Notes under the pieces: generated by a model
The model's database searches: none
What the model was told of the DNA's origin: nothing
What the model saw: only the letters and a program-made list of their open reading frames with translations
In this document: positions 1-4,357 of the stretch, in pieces
Position numbering within the stretch: the first letter of the stretch is position 1
Layout of the letters: every line of letters begins with the position of its first letter
Translations under genes and position numbers: made by a program
Origin: Novosphingobium sp.
Lineage (GTDB): Bacteria; Pseudomonadota; Alphaproteobacteria; Sphingomonadales; Sphingomonadaceae
Assembly (NCBI GenBank): GCA_009885425.1
Contig: VFKS01000047.1
Location: 1 to 5,134 of the forward strand
DNA: 5,134 nt
Direction of reading: 5' to 3'

Positions 1-290
1 AGCATCGCGGGGAGCAGGTCGAGGCCCTTGGCGGTCAGGCGGTATTCGATCTTGCGGCGATCATCGGGCAGTGGTTCGCGCTTCATGATGCCGTGTTCGA
101 CCAGCCGGGCCAGGCGGTTCGAGAGGATATTGCGGGCAATGCCGAGCGCGCCGAGGAACTCCTCAAAATGATGCATTCCGTTGAAGGCCGCGCGCAGGAT
201 CATGAACGACCAGCGTTCCCCCATCACTTCCAGCGCAGCCGGAAGCCCGCAGTTCTGCATATCATTGAGCGGTTCGTGCAGCTTACCCAT
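1..290 (-). CDS. HxlR-family winged-helix transcriptional regulator (3' end outside window)
   Basis: A DNA-binding regulator of the HxlR (MarR-like) family, which usually acts as a dimer near its own gene and is often redox- or electrophile-responsive. Translating the minus strand gives 96 residues before the window edge. Visible family marks are an N-terminal Cys14 in NCGLPAAL, where HxlR proteins keep their conserved cysteine. These are followed by the helix GERWSFMILRAAF (24-36), the recognition-helix region IARNILSNRLARLVEHGIM (51-69), and the beta-wing with DDRRKIEYRLTAKG (76-89). ATG at 290 is chosen because AAGGGA (298-303 on the complement) lies 7 nt upstream. The C-terminal tail of a typical 110-150 residue family member is missing only because the window ends. 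It is divergent from the small secreted protein gene at 487, and the shared gap holds inverted repeats, so control of that gene or of itself is plausible. The effector is not predictable. Confidence 0.9.
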   Translation of the reverse strand, partial: MGKLHEPLNDMQNCGLPAALEVMGERWSFMILRAAFNGMHHFEEFLGALGIARNILSNRLARLVEHGIMKREPLPDDRRKIEYRLTAKGLDLLPAM

Positions 291-333
291 CGTCACATCC
301 CTTATCCCGAGCGCGGTCTAACCCAAACTGGCT

Positions 334-410
334 TCACTACCGACAAAAAAATCTTTGCCGCAGTGCACAGTTTTCAGTTGCAACTTAATACTTATCGTAA
401 TAGGTAGTGA
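334..410. repeat. 8-bp inverted repeat TCACTACC / GGTAGTGA
   Basis: TCACTACC at 334-341 is the exact reverse complement of GGTAGTGA at 403-410, with 61 bp between. The right arm overlaps the candidate operator at 389-406. Two half-sites facing each other across the divergent promoters could bind the same regulator at two places. An 8-bp match in a 196-bp gap can also arise by chance, so this is weak on its own. Confidence 0.35.
389..406. promoter_or_regulatory. Candidate operator: interrupted palindrome TACnTAT-N4-ATAnGTA
   Basis: The 18 bases TACTTATCGTAATAGGTA read almost the same on both strands, with TAC.TAT on the left mirrored by ATA.GTA on the right around four central bases. Dimeric winged-helix regulators of the HxlR/MarR class bind palindromes of this size, and HxlR members such as Bacillus YodB are reported at TACT...AGTA-type sites (from memory). 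The position, in the gap next to an HxlR-type gene, fits an autoregulatory operator. This is inference from symmetry and context; binding is not shown. Confidence 0.45.
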
Positions 411-486
411 TTCGCAACGCAAATCGAGTCTCCCCTCCCAGGACCCTTCGATCGCTGCGGGCAACAGCAAGACAAGGGATTAGATC

Positions 487-831
487 ATGATGACTGCAAC
501 CAACCGTAGCCTTTCGCGCAACCTCGTTCTCGCCGGTCTGGCGCTGTTCGGCACTGTCGCCAGCTTTTCCGCCACCGTTTCCCCCGCACAGGCCGCCAGC
601 CAGCGCTACACCGCCAAGCTGACTACCGCGCTGGAAGCCCCGGCCAGGAAGGTCGTCAACGGCGTGCTGTGGAACTGCGCAGGCGACACCTGCACCGGCG
701 CCGTCGATGGCGCCCGGCCGCTCAACACCTGCACCAAGGTCGTCAAGGCTTTCGGCGCGGTCACCACTTTCGCCACCCCCAAGGGCGAACTCAGCGCTGA
801 CGATGTTCAGAGCTGCAACGCTGCCGCCTGA
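487..831 (+). CDS. Small secreted four-cysteine protein (resembles CC_3452 family)
   Basis: A 114-residue exported protein of unknown function. Residues 1-36 form a signal peptide: a basic start with R8 and R11, a hydrophobic core LVLAGLALFGTVA, and a cleavage motif AQA|AS after Ala36. The mature part of about 78 residues contains C64, C69, C82 and C110 and the pattern VWNC-like LWNCAGDTC, then ARPLNTC, then FATPKGELSADDVQSCN. The even cysteine number and periplasmic destination suggest two disulfides. The pattern resembles short proteins labelled CC_3452 family in Caulobacter and sphingomonads; this is recalled and was not checked. ATG at 487 is preceded by AAGGGA with 7-nt spacing; the next codon is also ATG, so a start one codon later is possible. 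It is followed by a strong terminator, so it is probably monocistronic, and the divergent HxlR-type regulator is the likely controller. Confidence 0.85.
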   Translation: MMTATNRSLSRNLVLAGLALFGTVASFSATVSPAQAASQRYTAKLTTALEAPARKVVNGVLWNCAGDTCTGAVDGARPLNTCTKVVKAFGAVTTFATPKGELSADDVQSCNAAA

Positions 832-872
832 GGCGCACTATCAGGCACCCCTAAATAGCCCCCCCCAAATGG

Positions 873-903
873 CCCTCGTCCGCAAGGACGGGGGTCCTTT
901 TTT
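873..903 (+). terminator. Intrinsic terminator after the secreted-protein gene
   Basis: CCCTCGTCC (873-881) pairs with GGACGGGGG (886-894) around a GCAA tetraloop of the stable GNRA type, giving nine pairs including one G-T wobble. Six T residues follow at 898-903. It lies 41 nt after the stop at 831, between two convergent genes. On the opposite strand the hairpin is followed by only three Ts, so it may also stop the HAD-gene transcript, but less well. Confidence 0.85.
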
Positions 904-907
904 GGGT

Positions 908-1522
908 TCAACCCAGTAGCCCGCGCTCCAGCAGATCGGCGCGCAATCCTTCGGCGTCCACGAAGTGATGCCCGTGCCAACCGCGCGCGCGGGCACTCTC
1001 GACGTTGGGCAGGCTATCATCAACGAACAGCATCGCGCCCGCTGGCAAGCCGAACCGGGCCTCGGCCAGCGCGTAGATCGCAGGGTCGGGCTTGGCCAGC
1101 TTCTCCACGCCCGAGACAACGATATCGCGGAACCGTTCGAACAACGGAAAGGTCGGCGCAAATCCGGCCCAGGTATCGGCCCCGAAATTGGTGATCGCAT
1201 AGAGCGGCACACCTGCGGCATCGAGAGCTTCGACCAGTTCGACCGAGCCGGGCACCGGGCCGGGCACGGTATCGTTGAACCGGTCTAGCCACGCCCGAAT
1301 CAGATGGGCATGATCGGGGAAGTCGGCGCTGCGCTCCGCGATCATCTCCTCGGCATCGCGCCCGGCGTCGTGTTCGGCGTGCCACTCGATTGGGATGACG
1401 GTGTCCATGAACCAGGCCCGCTCGGCCGGATCGGGAATCAGACTGCGGAACGGCAGGTCGCGTTCCCACTGGACCAGCACTTTACCGACATCGAACACAA
1501 CCGCTTCAATTGGTCCGGACAT
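908..1522 (-). CDS. HAD-superfamily hydrolase (subfamily IA, YihX-like motif I)
   Basis: A cytoplasmic 204-residue phosphatase-type enzyme of the haloacid dehalogenase superfamily, which uses an aspartate nucleophile and Mg2+. Motif I is FDVGKVLVQW with nucleophile Asp11; motif II is AITNFG with Thr111; motif III is KLAKPDP with Lys144; motif IV is LFVDDS with Asp168-Asp169. The segment between motifs I and II (about 20-95) is the small helical cap of subfamily I. The usual second motif-I aspartate (DxD) is Gly13, as I recall for the YihX sugar-phosphatase group (DLGNV). The substrate cannot be predicted. ATG at 1522 is preferred over a TTG at 1540, because CAGGAG lies 9 nt upstream of the ATG and the TTG start would overlap this ribosome site. 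The gene lies 104 nt downstream of rpmJ on the same strand, with a hairpin between them, and converges on the gene ending at 831. Confidence 0.9.
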   Translation of the reverse strand: MSGPIEAVVFDVGKVLVQWERDLPFRSLIPDPAERAWFMDTVIPIEWHAEHDAGRDAEEMIAERSADFPDHAHLIRAWLDRFNDTVPGPVPGSVELVEALDAAGVPLYAITNFGADTWAGFAPTFPLFERFRDIVVSGVEKLAKPDPAIYALAEARFGLPAGAMLFVDDSLPNVESARARGWHGHHFVDAEGLRADLLERGLLG

Positions 1523-1552
1523 TCCAGCAAACTCCTGCAATTAAAACACTTT

Positions 1553-1582
1553 CGGCCCGCATTCCGAGTGGAAGGCGGGCCG
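1553..1582 (-). terminator. Long hairpin between rpmJ and the HAD gene
   Basis: CGGCCCGC (1553-1560) and GCGGGCCG (1575-1582) are exact reverse complements. Inside them TTCC (1562-1565) pairs with GGAA (1570-1573) around a four-base loop, so 12 pairs form with one mismatch. On the minus strand the stem is followed by AAAGTGTTTTAA, a weak and displaced T-run, and the HAD ribosome site comes soon after. It is best read as a terminator or partial attenuator after rpmJ, or a transcript 3'-end stabiliser. The pairing is certain; the role is inferred. Confidence 0.6.
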
Positions 1583-1626
1583 TCAGAATACCAGTGCAAG
1601 GCCGATTGGCCCAGCCTGCGCAGAGC

Positions 1627-1752
1627 TTAGCCCTGGCGCGCCTTGAAGCGGCGGTTGGTCTTGTTGATCACATAGGTGCGGCCACGGCGGCGAATCACCC
1701 GGTTGTCCCGGTGGCGGCCCTTGAGCGACTTGAGGCTGTTGCGAATCTTCAT
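1627..1752 (-). CDS. rpmJ: 50S ribosomal protein L36, cysteine-free type
   Basis: A 41-residue basic protein of the large ribosomal subunit. The sequence begins [19 protein letters not shown] and continues with [21 protein letters not shown], the hallmark C-terminus of bacterial L36. It has no cysteine at all, so it lacks the C-C-C-H zinc ribbon of the classical 37-38 residue form and belongs to the zinc-independent (YkgO-like, type B) class. In gammaproteobacteria that class is a Zur-controlled back-up; in alphaproteobacteria it is commonly the main copy, as far as I recall. ATG at 1752 has GAGG 5 nt upstream. It sits alone, 70 nt after the galE stop, rather than in a ribosomal-protein operon. 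Confidence 0.97.
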   Translation of the reverse strand: MKIRNSLKSLKGRHRDNRVIRRRGRTYVINKTNRRFKARQG

Positions 1753-1765
1753 AGTTTCCTCGGGG

Positions 1766-1780
1766 GCGGCTTCTTGCCGC
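1766..1780 (-). other. Small hairpin in the rpmJ 5' leader
   Basis: On the minus strand GCGGC-AAGAA-GCCGC forms a 5-bp GC-only stem with a 5-base loop, about 13 nt upstream of the rpmJ start and just before its GAGG ribosome site. It could modulate translation or act as the end of galE transcripts, but it has no T-run. The structure is small, and chance formation in GC-rich DNA is possible. Confidence 0.35.
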
Positions 1781-1797
1781 TGAAAATTGAAGTCGGG

Positions 1798-1826
1798 CCG
1801 TTACGGGTGACTCGGCGCGAAGTCAA
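1798..1826 (-). promoter_or_regulatory. rpmJ: Candidate rpmJ promoter overlapping the galE stop
   Basis: On the minus strand TTGACT (1826-1821) matches five of six bases of the sigma-70 -35 consensus. It is followed by exactly 17 nt and then TAACGG (1803-1798), a poor -10 element. Transcription would start near 1791, leaving a leader of about 40 nt before rpmJ. The good -35 and ideal spacing argue for it; the weak -10 argues against it. Confidence 0.35.
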
Positions 1827-2830
1827 CCGTTAGGCGGCTGTTCAGAGAGTTTCCGCTCCCATTGCAGCGCGTGGGTCACGATCAGGTCGAGATCGGCGTA
1901 TTGCGGCACCCACGGCAGGGTCGCCTTGATCCGCTGATTGTCCGAAATCAGCGAATCGGGATCGCCAGCCCGGCGCGGGCCGAGCACGCGGACGATCTTC
2001 TGGTTGGTCACGCGGTCGACCGCATCGAGCACTTCGAGCACCGAATAGCCCCGGCCATAGCCGCAGTTCATCGTCAGCGAGCAATCCGGCTGTTCGATCA
2101 GCGCGGCAAGCGCCAAGACATGAGCCGCCGCCAAGTCGCTGACATGGATATAGTCGCGCACCCCGGTGCCATCGGGGGTGTCAAAATCGGTCCCGAACAC
2201 GTCGACCTTGGCCCGTTTGCCCAGTGCCGCTTCGACTGCAACTTTGATCAGATGGGTCGCGCCTGCGGTCGATTGTCCAGTCCGCGCACGCGGATCGGCG
2301 CCTGCTACGTTGAAATAGCGCAAGGCACAGAAATTGAGCGGATGGGCGGCGGCGGTGTCGCGCAGCATGTGCTCGCTCATCAGCTTGGACATGCCATAGG
2401 GATTAATCGGGCGCTGCGGCGTATCCTCGGTCACCGGCGAGACATCGGGAATGCCATAGGTCGCCGCGGTCGAGCTGAAGATGAAGTGCGCTACGCCGCC
2501 GCTAACCGCACTGGCGATCAGGCTGCGGGTCTTGGCGGTGTTGTTGTGATAGTACTTGAGCGGATCGGATACTGATTCCGGCACCACCACTGATCCGGCG
2601 AAATGCATCACTGCGCCGATGTTCTGTTCGGCAATGATTCGGGCGAGCAGACCGGCGTCCTCGATATCGCCCTCGTAAAATGGCACCGCTTCGGGCACCG
2701 CCCAGCGAAAGCCGGTGACCAGATTGTCGATGACTGTCACCGGCCAACCGGCATCGGTCAGGGCGAGCACGGCGTGGCTGCCGATATAGCCGGCACCGCC
2801 GGTAACGAGGACAGGGCATTTCTGGGTCAT
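1823..2830 (-). CDS. galE: UDP-glucose 4-epimerase
   Basis: A 335-residue, full-length cytoplasmic NAD-dependent enzyme that interconverts UDP-glucose and UDP-galactose, in the Leloir pathway and in supply of galactose units for surface polysaccharides. It is an extended short-chain dehydrogenase. The Rossmann motif is TGGAGYIGSH (10-19); Asp35-Asn36 follows beta-2 for NAD; HFAG is at 76-79. The catalytic set is Thr121 in FSSTAATYG (the Ser/Thr position), Tyr145 and Lys149 in NPYGMSK. RYFNVAGA (171-178), GVRDYIHVSDLA (223-234) and the C-terminal GPRRAGDP (284-291) are typical of GalE. ATG at 2830 leaves only four residues before beta-1, so the start is well placed, although no clear Shine-Dalgarno sequence is visible. 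No galK, galT or galU lies in the window, so a biosynthetic role is as likely as catabolic. A related 4-epimerase with a different sugar preference cannot be excluded. Confidence 0.95.
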   Translation of the reverse strand: MTQKCPVLVTGGAGYIGSHAVLALTDAGWPVTVIDNLVTGFRWAVPEAVPFYEGDIEDAGLLARIIAEQNIGAVMHFAGSVVVPESVSDPLKYYHNNTAKTRSLIASAVSGGVAHFIFSSTAATYGIPDVSPVTEDTPQRPINPYGMSKLMSEHMLRDTAAAHPLNFCALRYFNVAGADPRARTGQSTAGATHLIKVAVEAALGKRAKVDVFGTDFDTPDGTGVRDYIHVSDLAAAHVLALAALIEQPDCSLTMNCGYGRGYSVLEVLDAVDRVTNQKIVRVLGPRRAGDPDSLISDNQRIKATLPWVPQYADLDLIVTHALQWERKLSEQPPNG

Positions 2831-2973
2831 GATGCGGCCATCGGCTAGCAGCTTTGCGCAATCAAGTGGTTAATGACGGTGCTGGAACACCAGCGTTCAT
2901 CACTGGGCAAGGTTGCAGGCAGAAGAGAAAGGATGCGGGGCAGCGTTCATGCTCCGGCGAAGGACCAGGTTCC
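2831..2973. promoter_or_regulatory. Divergent gap between galE and the exported-protein operon
   Basis: These 143 bp must contain promoters for galE (leftward) and for the three-gene rightward cluster. I could not identify a -35/-10 pair with proper spacing on either strand. What can be seen is GCTGG-AACA-CCAGC (2881-2894), a small 5-bp hairpin or palindrome, a 10-bp direct repeat (listed separately), and the ribosome site GAAGGA at 2959-2964. No convincing small gene is present. Confidence 0.5.
2891..2950 (+). repeat. Exact 10-bp direct repeat CAGCGTTCAT, 50 bp apart
   Basis: CAGCGTTCAT occurs at 2891-2900 and again at 2941-2950, both upstream of the start at 2974. The start-to-start distance of 50 bp is close to five helical turns, so both copies would face nearly the same side of the helix. 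The first copy overlaps the right arm of the 2881-2894 palindrome. It may be a pair of regulator sites. The match is exact but short. Confidence 0.45.
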
Positions 2974-3681
2974 ATGCACAGTCTCTCTCCCAAGCTTCTG
3001 ACCACCGCCGCTGTTGCCGCGCTGGCGCTGACCGGGACCACCTTGATGGCGCAGCCGGGGCCGTGGGGCGGGTCAGGCCGGGAGCGCGATTCGGGCTGGG
3101 CGGCGCGCAGCAATCGCTCCGCGCCTTCGCTCGAAGGCATGGTCGAGGTCGCGCGGTTCCGGGCCGATGGGATTGATCCCGCCGCGCTGGTCAAAGGCGG
3201 GATCGTGGTGATCCAGATGCCTGGGCAAGATGCTGCGGCCGATCCCCGGCTCAACGCGACCTTTCAAGCCGCCGTCGAAACCCAGCTGATCGGTGCGGGT
3301 TATCAGGCATTGCCCGGAGACGCGGCACCATCCGATCAGATCGCCGAAGTGCGGATCGTCCGCAGCGAGGCCCAGCCAGCCGAAGGCAAACGCGATCCGG
3401 TCAGTGGGCAAATGACTATGGGCGTTTCCAACCGCGGCTCCATGCTGGGCATGGCGGTGCAGATCGACGGAACCAAGCCGAAGAAAGCGCTGGTCGAAAC
3501 CCGGCTGGAAACCCGGATTCGTGACCGGTCCAGCGGCGAAGTGCTGTGGGAAGGGCGCGCAGCGATCTATACCCGCGACGGTGACGAGCGCTGGAATGAC
3601 GATGCGATTGCCGCCCGGCTGGCCGGCGCGCTGTTCGATGGCTTTCCCGGCCGCACCGGCGAAGCCCGCGAACGCCGGTAA
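2974..3681 (+). CDS. Secreted DUF4136-like protein, paralogue of the next gene
   Basis: A 235-residue exported protein of unknown function. Residues 1-26 form a signal peptide (K7, hydrophobic core LLTTAAVAALALTGTTL, cleavage after LMA26), with no lipobox cysteine, so the product should be soluble in the periplasm or outside the cell. A Gly/Ser/Arg-rich linker (27-52) precedes the domain that begins VARFRADG (59-66). This domain contains AAVETQLIGAGYQA (99-112), the signature IRDRSSGEVLWEGRA (182-196) and LFDGFPGRTGE (220-230). The following gene has the same order of motifs and 17 identical nucleotides in the shared signature, so the two arose by tandem duplication. The fold resembles DUF4136-type envelope proteins (recalled family). 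ATG at 2974 is chosen because GAAGGA lies 9 nt upstream and the signal peptide starts there; a TTG at 2854 would add 40 unlikely residues. Confidence 0.8.
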   Translation: MHSLSPKLLTTAAVAALALTGTTLMAQPGPWGGSGRERDSGWAARSNRSAPSLEGMVEVARFRADGIDPAALVKGGIVVIQMPGQDAAADPRLNATFQAAVETQLIGAGYQALPGDAAPSDQIAEVRIVRSEAQPAEGKRDPVSGQMTMGVSNRGSMLGMAVQIDGTKPKKALVETRLETRIRDRSSGEVLWEGRAAIYTRDGDERWNDDAIAARLAGALFDGFPGRTGEARERR

Positions 3682-3749
3682 CGGGCTTGCATCGCCGGAC
3701 AATCGGATTCACAACCCGGCGGAGTGATCACCGCGAAAGGATGCAACCG

Positions 3750-4343
3750 ATGGCGAGGAACCGTTTTGCAGCGCTGGCTTTGGGCTTGATCGCCCTGTCG
3801 GGCTGCGTCACCCCAATCGGGCCGGTGCAGGTAACCCGGTTCCATGTGGCGGACATTTCGCCGTTGGGCAAAGGCACGATCTCGGTCGAACCCGCCGCTG
3901 GCAGTGATGGCAATTCGATCGAATGGCAAACCTATCGCGCAGCGGTTATGCGCCAGTTGGAAGGGTTGGGCTATACCGCCGCCAGCCCCGGCGCCGGGGC
4001 GCAGATCGCCCATTTGAAGGTGACCCGCACCACCATTCAACCGAGCGGCGGTTCGGGCCCGGTCAGTGTCGGGGTGGGCGGATCGACCGGCACTTATGGG
4101 TCGGGCGTCGGATTGGGGATTGGCCTCAACCTCTCGCCGGGGCCCAAGGAGCAGGTCGCGACCGAGCTGGCGGTATCGATCAAGGACCGGGCCAGCGGCA
4201 CGGTCCTGTGGGAAGGGCGCGCCAGCTTTGTCGTCACCACCGCCTCACCACTTGCCGGAACCGCGCTCGGCGCCCCGAAGATGAGCGAAGCCCTGTTCCT
4301 GAACTTCCCCGGCCAGTCGGGCGAAACCATCGAAGTTAAATGA
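3750..4343 (+). CDS. DUF4136-like lipoprotein
   Basis: A 197-residue putative outer-membrane or periplasmic lipoprotein of unknown function. The signal peptide [19 protein letters not shown] ends in the lipobox LSGC, with Cys19 as the lipidation site. The mature domain starts VTRFHVAD (28-35) and has [16 protein letters not shown] (62-77), a glycine-rich stretch (100-131) with [19 protein letters not shown], and the signature [15 protein letters not shown] (144-158) shared with the upstream paralogue. It ends with [11 protein letters not shown] (182-192). The position after Cys19 is Val, which does not suggest inner-membrane retention. ATG at 3750 is preferred over the ATG at 3741, because AAAGGA (3736-3741) is 8 nt from the former and overlaps the latter. 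It lies 68 nt after its paralogue, and its stop is 10 nt before the carboxypeptidase, so co-transcription is likely. DUF4136 membership is from pattern recall, not a search. Confidence 0.82.
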   Translation: MARNRFAALALGLIALSGCVTPIGPVQVTRFHVADISPLGKGTISVEPAAGSDGNSIEWQTYRAAVMRQLEGLGYTAASPGAGAQIAHLKVTRTTIQPSGGSGPVSVGVGGSTGTYGSGVGLGIGLNLSPGPKEQVATELAVSIKDRASGTVLWEGRASFVVTTASPLAGTALGAPKMSEALFLNFPGQSGETIEVK

Positions 4344-4357
4344 ACGAGGTCAAATGA
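4340..4357 (+). other. Micro-ORF MNEVK bridging the lipoprotein and carboxypeptidase genes
   Basis: ATG at 4340 overlaps the lipoprotein TGA (4341-4343) as ATGA and reads five codons to a TGA at 4355-4357, which itself overlaps the carboxypeptidase ATG (4354-4356) as a second ATGA. The octamer AAATGAAC occurs at 4338-4345 and 4352-4359, 14 bp apart, and creates both junctions. This arrangement would let ribosomes terminate and restart twice in succession, coupling the genes. It may equally be a chance by-product of a small duplication; the peptide is not expected to function. Confidence 0.35.

Larger units (their letters stand above)
291..486. promoter_or_regulatory. Divergent intergenic region with shared control signals
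   Basis: This 196-bp gap separates the HxlR-type regulator from the secreted-protein gene, and is visibly richer in A+T than its surroundings between about 341 and 425. It must hold both promoters. No convincing -35/-10 pair can be named: TTGCAA at 378-383 is a possible -35 on either strand because it is its own reverse complement, but no good -10 sits 16-18 nt away. Both flanking genes use the same Shine-Dalgarno core AAGGGA with the same 7-nt spacing (298-303 complement, and 474-479). No small gene is apparent in it. Confidence 0.6.

Noticed and set aside
378..406. TTGCAA with TAGGTA as a promoter for the secreted-protein gene
   Set aside because: The -35 is only partial and the -10 poor, and TTGCAA is palindromic, so strand cannot be assigned. 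Kept only as a note within the intergenic entry.
93..407. Plus-strand frame of 104 codons over the regulator and its promoter gap
   Set aside because: It is antisense to the HxlR-type gene and runs through the AT-rich promoter region, with no ribosome site or recognisable protein.
1523..1540. TTG start at 1540 for the HAD hydrolase
   Set aside because: The codons after it are the CAGGAG ribosome site for the ATG at 1522, which gives a normal distance to motif I.
1862..2575. Long 237-codon open frame on the plus strand opposite galE
   Set aside because: It lies wholly antisense to a clear galE with all catalytic motifs. Its translation has no recognisable domain, and its openness is explained by high GC and codon bias of the real gene.
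2854..2973. TTG start at 2854 adding 40 residues to the secreted protein
   Set aside because: It would place the signal peptide internally. ATG 2974 has a good ribosome site and begins a normal signal peptide.
3719..3734. GCGG...TGATCA...CCGC partial palindrome before the lipoprotein gene
   Set aside because: Only four outer pairs form, around an 8-base loop containing a self-complementary hexamer. There is no T-run, so neither terminator nor operator is supported.
3687..3749. TTG start at 3687 or ATG 3741 for the lipoprotein
   Set aside because: The 3687 start gives an arginine-rich N-terminus before the signal peptide with no ribosome site. The 3741 ATG overlaps the AAAGGA itself, leaving no spacing.
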